NCBI GenBank assembly: GCA_003158295.1
Contig: PMIP01000019.1
Span: 133-42,715 of the forward strand
DNA: 42,583 nt
Reading direction: 5' to 3'
Source of the DNA: Chloroflexota bacterium
GTDB taxonomy: Bacteria; Chloroflexota; Limnocylindria; Limnocylindrales; CSP1-4
In this document: piece after piece, positions 28,286 to 38,931 of the stretch
How the letters are laid out: every line of letters begins with the position of its first letter
Numbering within the stretch: the first letter of the stretch is position 1
Made by a program: the position numbers and the translations under genes
Notes under the pieces: generated by a model
Databases searched by the model: none
The model's input: the letters and a program-made list of their open reading frames with translations, nothing else
What the model was told of the DNA's origin: nothing

Positions 28286-29269
28286 ATGTCTGAGATAGAG
28301 CCCAAGGCTCTGACTCCTGCCCCGGCGACCACAGCCGGGGCAGGAGTCGTTGCGCCCGCTGGGCGCCGACGGCACTACAGCGTCCTCACGCGTCGAGACA
28401 AAGTCCTGCTCGCACTGATGGTGGGGGTGCCCCTGTCCATCTTCTTCGTCCTGATCTGGGGCATGGCTCTTGTTTCGGTCGTGCTCTCCTTCACCGACTG
28501 GCAGGGCCAGGGCCCGCTCAACTTCGTCGGCCTGAAGAACTACACCTACCTGATCCAAAGCTACCCGGCGTTCTGGCCTGCCCTCTCGCACAACATCCTC
28601 TGGCTGCTCTCATTCATCTGCTTCGCCACCCCGATGGGGATCCTGCTGGCCGTCTGTCTCGATCGACCGCTGAGGGCGTCGGGACTCTATCAGACCATCT
28701 TCTTCACGCCCGTCGTCCTGTCCCTCGCCGTCGTCGGCTTTATCTGGGAGCTCCAGTACTCGCCGCTCGCGGGCAATGGGTTCATCGACAGCGTTCTGGC
28801 CGCGACGGGCCTCGTGAAGGGAAACGCCACTCCGGACTGGCTCGGCGACCCGTCGATCAATATCTGGGCCGTCATCGTCGCGGCAAGCTGGCGCCACATC
28901 GGCTACATCATGATCCTGTACCTGGCGGGCCTGAAGAGCGTCGATCCGTCGCTGCGTGAGGCGGCTGCCATCGATGGGGCGAACGAGCGCCAGACCTTCT
29001 TCTATGTCGTCTTCCCGGTCATGGCGCCCATCAACGTCGTCATCGTGGTCGTGACGGTGATCGAATCCCTGCGGGCATTCGATATCGCCTACATCATCAA
29101 CCACGGCAAGAACGGCCTGGAGCTGCTCTCCACCCTGATCACCAACAACAGCATCAGCGAGGCCAGCCTCATTGGCTTCGGATCGGCCATCGCGGTCGTG
29201 CTGTTGCTGATCTCGCTCGTTCCCATCGTGCTCTATCTGACGCGTGTGATGCGATCGGAGGAGCAGTGA
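28286..29269 (+). CDS. ABC sugar permease, MalF/UgpA type
   Basis: The 327-residue product has a cytoplasmic N-terminal extension (about 1-40) and six hydrophobic segments. It carries the coupling EAA loop (SLREAAAIDGANERQTFFYVVFPVMAP) that contacts the ATPase. Segments such as FVGLKNYTYL and FFTPVVLSLAVVGFIW are typical of carbohydrate importers of the CUT1 group. It would form the channel with the next gene's product. No strong ribosome site precedes ATG 28286. A perfect 15-bp hairpin lies inside codons 9-21, so either initiation is structure-dependent or the start is elsewhere. The stop overlaps the next start (GTGA). Confidence 0.9.
   Translation: MSEIEPKALTPAPATTAGAGVVAPAGRRRHYSVLTRRDKVLLALMVGVPLSIFFVLIWGMALVSVVLSFTDWQGQGPLNFVGLKNYTYLIQSYPAFWPALSHNILWLLSFICFATPMGILLAVCLDRPLRASGLYQTIFFTPVVLSLAVVGFIWELQYSPLAGNGFIDSVLAATGLVKGNATPDWLGDPSINIWAVIVAASWRHIGYIMILYLAGLKSVDPSLREAAAIDGANERQTFFYVVFPVMAPINVVIVVVTVIESLRAFDIAYIINHGKNGLELLSTLITNNSISEASLIGFGSAIAVVLLLISLVPIVLYLTRVMRSEEQ
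28312..28348 (+). promoter_or_regulatory. Perfect 15-bp hairpin in the permease 5' region
   Basis: GACTCCTGCCCCGGC and GCCGGGGCAGGAGTC pair without mismatch around the 7-base loop GACCACA. It lies 70 bases after the binding-protein stop and 26 bases after the permease ATG. No T-run follows. The stability and place suggest protection of the upstream binding-protein message or partial termination. Confidence 0.75.
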
Positions 29270-30174
29270 GCGCCTGGGCGGTAGCAGGACAGGGGACGAC
29301 CCACAATCGGGCCAGGCGCCGGCTGAAGCGCGCCGGGCTGCACGTCTTCCTGATCGTGCTGGCCTTCATCTTTATGTGGCCGTTGCTCTACGCGCTCTAC
29401 ACGTCGCTGCGCCCTTACGGCGAGATCGTGGCCAACCCAACCGGGCCGTTCTCGCTGCCAGCCACGCTCAACCTCGACAACTACTTTTCGGTCTGGAACG
29501 CCCAGAACATGCTGGGCTTCTACTGGAACACGGCGGTCATCACCATCCCGGCGGTGATCCTGACCCTGTGGATCTCCTCGATGCTGGCGTTCACTATTTC
29601 CAAGTTCAGCTGGCGCTTCAACCTGCTGGTCCTGATGATCTTCACCGCCGGCAACCTCCTGCCGCCGCAGGTCATCATCGTGCCGCTCCGCCTGGTGTAC
29701 CTGCATCTGCCTCTGCCGGCTCCGCTCAGCGACAACGGATTGATGTATGACCAGTTCACGGGGTTGATCCTGATTCACACTACGTTCCAGACCGGCTTCT
29801 GCACGTTCGTATTGAGCAACTACATGAAGACCTTGTCCAAAGAGCTCATCGAGGCGGCCCAGATAGACGGCGCCGGGATCTTCACGATCTACCGCCGCGT
29901 CGTCCTGCCTCTGTGCACTCCGGCCATTGCCGCACTGGCAACGTTGCTCAGCGTCTGGATCTACAACGACTTCTTCTGGGCGTTGCTGCTGTTCAAGTCT
30001 GGCGACAAGCGCCCGATCACCGCGGCCCTGAACAACCTGTCGGGCGCGTTCTTCACAAATCCCACGCAGCTGGCGGCTGTGTCGGTGATGGCGGCGGTAC
30101 CGACGATCGTGCTATACCTGATCCTGCAGCGCTTCTTCGTCACCGGCCTGACGCTCGGCGCGACCAAGTCTTGA
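29266..30174 (+). CDS. ABC sugar permease, MalG/UgpE type
   Basis: GTG 29266 overlaps the previous stop and has GGAGGAG upstream. The 302-residue product has six hydrophobic segments, starting with GLHVFLIVLAFIFMWPLLYALYTSL, and the EAA loop ELIEAAQIDGAGIFTIYRRVVLPLCTPA. Features such as NYFSVWNAQN and the short C-terminal tail match the second permease of CUT1 importers. With the upstream permease it forms the transmembrane pair. No ATPase gene follows, so a shared MsmK/UgpC-type ATPase encoded elsewhere is expected. The GH36 gene starts 63 bases downstream. Confidence 0.92.
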   Translation: MSAWAVAGQGTTHNRARRRLKRAGLHVFLIVLAFIFMWPLLYALYTSLRPYGEIVANPTGPFSLPATLNLDNYFSVWNAQNMLGFYWNTAVITIPAVILTLWISSMLAFTISKFSWRFNLLVLMIFTAGNLLPPQVIIVPLRLVYLHLPLPAPLSDNGLMYDQFTGLILIHTTFQTGFCTFVLSNYMKTLSKELIEAAQIDGAGIFTIYRRVVLPLCTPAIAALATLLSVWIYNDFFWALLLFKSGDKRPITAALNNLSGAFFTNPTQLAAVSVMAAVPTIVLYLILQRFFVTGLTLGATKS

Positions 30175-30237
30175 CCCGGCGGGAGGTCGAGGGCGGGATC
30201 CGCGACAATCGTTGGACTCGCCGCCACCGGAGATCTG

Positions 30238-32475
30238 ATGTCCATCGAGTGGAACTCTGATACACGCGAGTTTCACCTCCGGAACGATCGGATCAGCTAC
30301 ATCTTCCGCGTGCTCGAAAGCGGCTGGCTCGGTCATCTCCACTTCGGTCCGTCGCTGGCTGCCGGGAAGGCGTACGCGCACCTGGTCCCGGGCGAGTTCT
30401 TCGGCTACTCGAACCGATTGGGTGAACCGGTGCCATTCGAGTGCCCCACCGGCGGCAGCGGCGATTACCGGATCCCCGCCCTGGCCGTCGAACTGGCGGA
30501 CGGCTCGGGCGTCTTGAACCTTCGCTACAGGAGCCATCGGATCGTCGCCGGGAAGCCGCCTATCCCTGGCCTGCCCTCAACCTACACGGAAGTGGGCGGC
30601 GAGGCGGAGACGCTCGAGATCCTGCTGGTCGATTCGGTCGCCGATCTCGAAGTCCGCCTTCTGTACACGATCTACCGTGATCGACCGGTCATCGTTCGAA
30701 GCGCGCGCGTCACCAACGCGAGCAAAGGACCACTGATCGTACGCGCCGCCATGAGCGCATCGATCGATCTTCCGGACGCGGACTGGCAACTGATCACCTT
30801 GAACGGAGATTGGGCCCGAGAGCGCCACATCGACCGGCGCGATCTTCGGCCGGGACGCCAGTCCGTCTCGAGCGTCAGGGGGGCCTCGAGTTCGCAGCAC
30901 AACCCCTTCGTGGCCCTGGTCCGGCCAGCCGCGACCGAGGAGACCGGCGAGGTCATGGGCTTCTCTCTCGTCTACTCGGGCAACTTCCTGGCCGAGGCCG
31001 AGCTGGAGCCTTTCGGGACGACCCGAGTTCGGATGGGCATCAATCCGGACGGGTTCTCGTGGGTCCTGGAGCCGAGTGCTTCTTTCGACACGCCGGAGGC
31101 GATCCTGGTCTACTCCGCCACCGGCCTGGACGAGATGAGCCACGCCTATCACAGCCTCTTCCGCGAACGTCTGGCCCGCGGGGCATGGCGGGACAAACTC
31201 CGGCCGATCCTGATCAACAACTGGGAGGCGACCTACTTCGACTTCGACGAAGCCCGGCTGCTGGAGATCGCAGCCGCGGGTCGCGAGCTCGGGATCGAGT
31301 TGTTCGTGCTTGACGACGGCTGGTTCGGGCAGCGGGACGACGACACGACTTCGCTCGGCGACTGGAAGGTCAACCGGCGCAAGCTTCCTGGGGGCCTCGA
31401 ATCGCTGGCTCGCAAAGTGGAGGCCCTTGGAATGCGCTTCGGGCTCTGGATCGAGCCCGAGATGATGAGCCGGGCCAGCGCCCTTTTTGAGGCTCACGCG
31501 GACTGGGCCGTCGGCATCCCGTCCCGTCCCCTGACCGAGCACCGCAACCAGTACGTCCTGGACATGTCCCGGCCGGAGGTCGTCGATTATCTGTTCGGCG
31601 TGCTGTCGGGCGTGCTGGGCAGCGCCCCCATCTCCTACGTCAAGTGGGACATGAACCGCACCATCACCGAGCCGTTCACGCCGACCATGCCGGCGTGGCG
31701 ACAGGGCGAGTTCCTGCACCGCTACATCCTTGGCGTATACGCGCTCTACGATCGGCTCACCCGGGCCTTCCCCGGGATACTCTTCGAGTCGTGTGCCGGC
31801 GGCGGGGCCAGGTTCGACCCCGGTCTGCTGGCCTACGCCCCGCAGGCCTGGACCAGCGACAACACGGACGCGATAGATCGCCTCAAGATCCAGTACGGCA
31901 CTTCGCTGGCCTACCCGCTGAGCTCGATGGGCGCACACGTGTCGGCCGTGCCAAACCATCAGGGCGGCCGCGTCACGCCACTCGCGACTCGCGCGGCCGT
32001 GGCCTTCTTCGGCGATCTCGGTTACGAACTGGACCCGACCAAGCTGTCGGAGGACGAACGGGCCGCCATCGCCGAGCAGGTCGCTTTCTACAAGCAGTGG
32101 CGCGAGCTGGTCCAATTCGGCCGCTTCCACCGGCTACGCAGCCCGTTCGAGGGCGATGGCAACGAGACGGCCTGGATGGTCGTGGCAGGCGATCGGAAGG
32201 CGGCCCTCGCAGGCTTCTACGAGGTTCTCAACCGGGTCAACATCGGCCCCCGTCGGCTGCGGCTTCGCGGGCTGGACCCCGCGACGCTCTATCGCGTCTC
32301 GGCGTGGCCGCCATCGGCCGCTCCGGATCAGTCGAGCCGACTGATTGGAGGCGATCTCCTGATGGCCGCGGGGCTCGTCATCGAGGCCCGTCGGATGGCG
32401 TTCCCGGTGGGCGATTTCCTCGCCAGGCTGTACGTCCTGGAAGCGGTTGATTCCGAGCCCGGCGGTGCTGAGTGA
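30238..32475 (+). CDS. Alpha-galactosidase, GH36 family
   Basis: This 745-residue protein has the GH36 order: N-terminal beta-sandwich (about 1-310), TIM barrel (about 320-640) and a C-terminal beta domain. Barrel marks are LINNWEATYFDF, FVLDDGWFGQRDDD, GLWIEPEMMS, the nucleophile Asp471 in YVKWDMNR and the acid/base Asp541 in WTSDNTDAID, plus ESCAGGGARFD. There is no signal peptide, so it hydrolyses alpha-galactosides (raffinose, melibiose type) in the cytoplasm after import. It is part of the binding-protein/permease operon, and galK and galT would process its product. The length matches bacterial tetrameric enzymes of about 730-750 residues. Confidence 0.95.
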   Translation: MSIEWNSDTREFHLRNDRISYIFRVLESGWLGHLHFGPSLAAGKAYAHLVPGEFFGYSNRLGEPVPFECPTGGSGDYRIPALAVELADGSGVLNLRYRSHRIVAGKPPIPGLPSTYTEVGGEAETLEILLVDSVADLEVRLLYTIYRDRPVIVRSARVTNASKGPLIVRAAMSASIDLPDADWQLITLNGDWARERHIDRRDLRPGRQSVSSVRGASSSQHNPFVALVRPAATEETGEVMGFSLVYSGNFLAEAELEPFGTTRVRMGINPDGFSWVLEPSASFDTPEAILVYSATGLDEMSHAYHSLFRERLARGAWRDKLRPILINNWEATYFDFDEARLLEIAAAGRELGIELFVLDDGWFGQRDDDTTSLGDWKVNRRKLPGGLESLARKVEALGMRFGLWIEPEMMSRASALFEAHADWAVGIPSRPLTEHRNQYVLDMSRPEVVDYLFGVLSGVLGSAPISYVKWDMNRTITEPFTPTMPAWRQGEFLHRYILGVYALYDRLTRAFPGILFESCAGGGARFDPGLLAYAPQAWTSDNTDAIDRLKIQYGTSLAYPLSSMGAHVSAVPNHQGGRVTPLATRAAVAFFGDLGYELDPTKLSEDERAAIAEQVAFYKQWRELVQFGRFHRLRSPFEGDGNETAWMVVAGDRKAALAGFYEVLNRVNIGPRRLRLRGLDPATLYRVSAWPPSAAPDQSSRLIGGDLLMAAGLVIEARRMAFPVGDFLARLYVLEAVDSEPGGAE

Positions 32476-32492
32476 CCGCAAACCGGGAGTGA

Positions 32493-35585
<3,093 letters not shown>

Positions 35586-35595
35586 CCGGCGCTCT

Positions 35596-35625
35596 CGAGA
35601 CTTGCCCGTGTTCGCGGGTGTCTCG
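35596..35625 (+). terminator. Nested hairpin after lacZ
   Basis: CGAGAC...GTCTCG encloses a second stem CCCG...CGGG, starting 11 bases after the lacZ stop. No T-run follows, so termination may be partial or factor-dependent. Confidence 0.45.
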
Positions 35626-35713
35626 GCGGCCGCCTGGCCTCGTCCCGGCATGCAACGAGATGCGCCCCGCACCTGGTGCGACGGGCACGATGTGAGCCAC
35701 ACAGGAGGCTGCA

Positions 35714-36676
35714 ATGAGCGAGTTCAAGATCAGCATCAACCTTTGGAGCCAGGCGGCCTCGTGGCAGGAGATGCTCGAGGCGGGCCAGGCCGTTGACCGG
35801 CTCGGCTACGAGCACCTGTGGACATGGGACCATGTCAAGGCCATCTTCGGCGATCCCCACCAGCCGATCTTCGAGGGCTGGACGGTGATCACGGCCTGGG
35901 CGATGGCCACTCACCGGGTCAAGCTGGGGCTGCTGGTCGGTGCCAACACCTTCCGCAATCCGGGTATCGTCGCCAAGATGGCGACAACACTGGATCACGT
36001 GTCGGGTGGACGGGCGATCCTGGGCATCGGCGGCGCCTGGTTCGAGCTGGAGCACAAGGAGTTCGGGATCGACTTCGGGCGCAGCGTGGGCGAGCGTCTT
36101 GATTGGCTCGATGAGTCGGTCGGGGCCATGCGGGCGATCATGGCCGGCGAGAAGGTCACTTCCCCTCAGGGGGGCCGCTACGCTTTCGACGGCCTGGCGA
36201 TCAGCCCGCTGCCGGTCCAGAAGCGGTTGCCCATCATGATCGGCGGCAACGGTCGCACCAAGACGCTCCGGACGGTGGCTCGCTACGCGGACATGTGGAA
36301 CGGTTTCGGGTTGCCGGGCGAGCTCAAGGAACTCCACGGCGTGCTCCGCGAGCACTGTGCGGAGGCCGGCCGGGACCCCGCCGAGATCGATAGCTCGGTG
36401 AACCTGTGGATGGTCATCCGCGACTCCGAGTCCGAGGCGAAGCGAGTCTGGGCTCGGGCCATGGACCGGAACCTGACTCCGGTGGCGGCCACGATCGAGC
36501 CGGCCCGACCGCTTCTGACAACACCCGAGAAGGTCGCCGAGAGGTTGCTCGAATACGTGGAGGCCGGCTGTACGACGGCGCTGGTGGAGATGCCTGCTCC
36601 ATACGACATGGAGACTCTCGAGCGGCTGGCGAGGGAGGTCAGGCCCTTGGTCGAACGGGGGACCGCTCTGACCTGA
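35714..36676 (+). CDS. LLM-class (F420-dependent type) oxidoreductase
   Basis: AGGAGG precedes ATG 35714. The 320-residue product is a luciferase-like TIM barrel: INLWSQAASWQEMLEAGQAVDRLGYEHLWTWDH at the N-terminus, VKLGLLVGANTFRNPGIVAKMATTLDHVSGGRAILGIGGAW, and PLPVQKRLPIMIGGNGRTKTLRTVARYADMWN. These are shared with F420-dependent members (glucose-6-phosphate dehydrogenase/Mer-like) more than FMN monooxygenases, but the cofactor cannot be proved by eye. It lies downstream of lacZ on the same strand beyond a hairpin. A sugar-related oxidation is possible from context only. Substrate unknown. Confidence 0.85.
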   Translation: MSEFKISINLWSQAASWQEMLEAGQAVDRLGYEHLWTWDHVKAIFGDPHQPIFEGWTVITAWAMATHRVKLGLLVGANTFRNPGIVAKMATTLDHVSGGRAILGIGGAWFELEHKEFGIDFGRSVGERLDWLDESVGAMRAIMAGEKVTSPQGGRYAFDGLAISPLPVQKRLPIMIGGNGRTKTLRTVARYADMWNGFGLPGELKELHGVLREHCAEAGRDPAEIDSSVNLWMVIRDSESEAKRVWARAMDRNLTPVAATIEPARPLLTTPEKVAERLLEYVEAGCTTALVEMPAPYDMETLERLAREVRPLVERGTALT

Positions 36677-36731
36677 GGCCGCGTCGGCCCCTGCGCGGCT
36701 CCGGATCCCGCACCGTGCCTCCGCCGAGGGC

Positions 36732-36971
36732 TCAGCGCGGCGCTAGCAGCGACCCCACCAGGACGCCGAGCACCAGTACGGCGGCGACCATAAGGAAGAA
36801 GACGGGCCACGCGAGGGCCATCGAAAGCCTGGTGCGCATGCTCGCCGGCGCGCCCGCCAATGCCGCCTGCTCGCGCTGACCGCCCAGCCGGGATGCCAAC
36901 GTCCGCATCAAGATCGCCCGAATCGCGACCACGGCAACTGCCGCGACAAGGGCGAGCGCCACGTACTTCAT
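36732..36971 (-). CDS. Small two-helix membrane protein
   Basis: The 79-residue product has two hydrophobic segments (YVALALVAAVAVVAIRAIL and ALAWPVFFLMVAAVLVLGVLVGSLLA) joined by a basic/polar loop, a simple hairpin topology. No family was recognised. It is convergent with the LLM oxidoreductase and divergent from the second tatA. The sequence upstream of ATG 36971 has TTGAGAA but no clear ribosome site. It could be real or a chance open frame; the sensible membrane layout favours real. Confidence 0.5.
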   Translation of the reverse strand: MKYVALALVAAVAVVAIRAILMRTLASRLGGQREQAALAGAPASMRTRLSMALAWPVFFLMVAAVLVLGVLVGSLLAPR

Positions 36972-37257
36972 TTCTCAAGTGTAGTTGAGCCGGCATGCCG
37001 GGCGGCGATCTGGGTGGTCCCCAGAACCAGGCGCGTCCGACCGCCGAATTGCCCCAATCGCCCCTCCGCCAGCACCGCATGTGGCCATCGAGGAGTATCG
37101 TTGACGTGTTGTCGTCACAGACCGACCGCATCGCGTCGAACTCGGCGGTCGCAAGCACCGCGTCAGTGGCTCGACGAAGGTCGGCCGGGCTTACGTCGGT
37201 TCATTTGCCCCCGGGCAGAGAATGACTCCGCAAGGCGGCCGCAAGGAGAGCTGAAAG

Positions 37258-37842
37258 ATGCCGTGGGGCCTGACTCCAGTCCACCTCATCGTGATCCTGG
37301 TAATCGTTCTGATCGTCGTCGGGCCCGGCAAGCTGCCCGACACTGGCGCCGCCATCGGAAAGGCGCTGCGCGGGTTCAAGGACGCAGTGGACGGCAACGA
37401 TCAGGCCGGCTCGTCACAGCACTCTGACCAGGCGCCCGCCGCACAGGGTCAGCCGCTCCAGTCCAACCCCGGGACTCCGCCGGCCGCAGGCTATCCGCCG
37501 CAGTACGCCCAGCCGCTGCCGCCGCAGTACCCGCCGCAGCCTTACCCGCCGCAGCAGTACCCCCCGCAGCCGTACCCGCCGCAGTACGCGCAGCCGCTGC
37601 CGCCGCAGTACGCGCAGCCGCTGCCGCAGCAGTACCCGCCGCAGCCGGGTATGCCCCAGCAGGCTCCCGTGTACCCCGGTCAGTACCCGCCGCAGCCGTA
37701 CGCGGGGCCGCAACCGAATCTGGTGCCGCCGCCAGGTCCAACGCCCGGCCTGGGCTCCGCGCCATTCCCGGCAGCCCCCTCGGAGCAGCCGGCACAGGGT
37801 CAGACACCTGGGACGGGATCGCAGGAGCCACCTAGGCGCTGA
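37258..37842 (+). CDS. tatA: Second TatA-type protein with YPPQ-repeat tail
   Basis: CAAGGAGAG precedes ATG 37258. The 194-residue product has the TatA core at about 1-42: LTPVHLIVILVIVLIVVGPGKLPDTGAAIGKALRGFKDAV, closely like the copy at 24120. From about residue 60 the chain is a Pro/Gln/Tyr tail with repeats of QPYPPQ, QYPPQ and YAQPLPPQ. The two copies share the core almost word for word but their tails use different repeat units, so the tails evolved separately while keeping the same composition. As a TatA it would form the Tat pore with TatC at 21756. The 286 bases before it hold no other gene I can support. Confidence 0.9.
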   Translation: MPWGLTPVHLIVILVIVLIVVGPGKLPDTGAAIGKALRGFKDAVDGNDQAGSSQHSDQAPAAQGQPLQSNPGTPPAAGYPPQYAQPLPPQYPPQPYPPQQYPPQPYPPQYAQPLPPQYAQPLPQQYPPQPGMPQQAPVYPGQYPPQPYAGPQPNLVPPPGPTPGLGSAPFPAAPSEQPAQGQTPGTGSQEPPRR

Positions 37843-37887
37843 CGCGAAGCCCCGGAGGCCCCTCAGGATCCTGATTCAGCGAGGCCC

Positions 37888-37909
37888 GAACCGTCGTCGC
37901 GTGCGGTTC
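37888..37909. terminator. Inverted repeat between convergent genes
   Basis: GAACCG and CGGTTC (6 bp, 10-base spacer) lie between the stops of the second tatA and the DUF4380-like gene. A weak shared terminator is possible. Confidence 0.3.
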
Positions 37910-37943
37910 CACACAGTCGTCTTCGAAGCGCCCCGGGGCCAGG

Positions 37944-38867
37944 TCAAAGGCTGCAATCTGCCAGGATCGGCAGTAGCTTCTCGTCGATCTCTGCCTCGCT
38001 CGGGCCGCACTCCAGTTTCGCCAGAGTCCAGGACTCGACGTGGTCGACGCCCTCGCCCGGCTCCAGCCTCGTCAGTGGCCCGAGTGTCTCCACCTCGAGC
38101 ATATCGGAGTCGGCGTACGTCTCCGTGTTGCAGCCCATGTCGGCGTAGGTAGCCCCCGGGTCGTACGGATAGTGGATGATCAGGGCATCGCCGCCGAGGA
38201 GATAGGCTGCCCAGCCCTGCTTGTTGAGGAAGCCGACCTTCTGCTTCGTGGTCGCCTTCGGATCCTGCCGGAGCTGGATGTACTTGCGTCCCCACCTCCA
38301 GCGTGGATCGGTCATGTCCGTGAAATACCAAAGGACGAGCGGTCTGGCCGGAGCAAGCATCTCGGGGTGCGGCCGGAACTCCTCTTGCGGGTAGATCGCG
38401 TGTCCGCCCGGTGCCATGACCGAGAGCGCCCACGGTGCCAGCTCACATGCCCAGGAGCCGCGATTCACGATGCGATGAGCCACCTCCACGCACGGTGACG
38501 TGGGGGACACCGTGACGCGCATCTCCTTGTCCAGCGCGTTGGCGCCTTCGTGATTGCGCAGAACGAGCGTGGTGCCGTCCATGGTGTGCTGGACGGGCTC
38601 ATTGTCCGAGGCGTAGGTTCGGGGGAAGATTTCCGGGGCATGCCAGAGGCGATGGCCGCCGTAGTTGTGCCACTCCGCGTCGCCGGTCCGGCCCAGCGTC
38701 TCCGCGTAGTTGTTGAAGAGGTTCTGGCCGTTGACAAAGCCGAGCCGGATTATGCGGGGTCCGACGTCGGTGGTGGCCACGAGCTCTATCTCCCCGTTGG
38801 AGACGCGGATGCAGTTCGGCCAGCCACCGTATTCGACCATCTCGATCACCAGGGAGCCTTCATTCAT
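37944..38867 (-). CDS. DUF4380-like protein, galactose-mutarotase fold
   Basis: The 307-residue product has no signal peptide. Its layout (WPNCIRVSNGEIELVATTDVGPRIIRLGF, then GGHRLWHAPE, EVAHRIVNRG, ELAPWALSVMAPGGHAIYPQ and PGEGVDHVESWTL) resembles DUF4380 and other aldose-1-epimerase-superfamily beta-sandwich proteins, which bind sugars with conserved His/Glu residues. It may interconvert or bind the sugar made by its operon partner, the GH65 enzyme 64 bases upstream. Catalytic action is inferred only. An alternative is a non-enzymatic sugar-binding member of the fold. Confidence 0.7.
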   Translation of the reverse strand: MNEGSLVIEMVEYGGWPNCIRVSNGEIELVATTDVGPRIIRLGFVNGQNLFNNYAETLGRTGDAEWHNYGGHRLWHAPEIFPRTYASDNEPVQHTMDGTTLVLRNHEGANALDKEMRVTVSPTSPCVEVAHRIVNRGSWACELAPWALSVMAPGGHAIYPQEEFRPHPEMLAPARPLVLWYFTDMTDPRWRWGRKYIQLRQDPKATTKQKVGFLNKQGWAAYLLGGDALIIHYPYDPGATYADMGCNTETYADSDMLEVETLGPLTRLEPGEGVDHVESWTLAKLECGPSEAEIDEKLLPILADCSL

Positions 38868-38931
38868 CGGCGACCATCCACCTTCGCATGTGCTGCTGCC
38901 TCTCTGACGGGAATTGTGCCGGATGTGCGTG

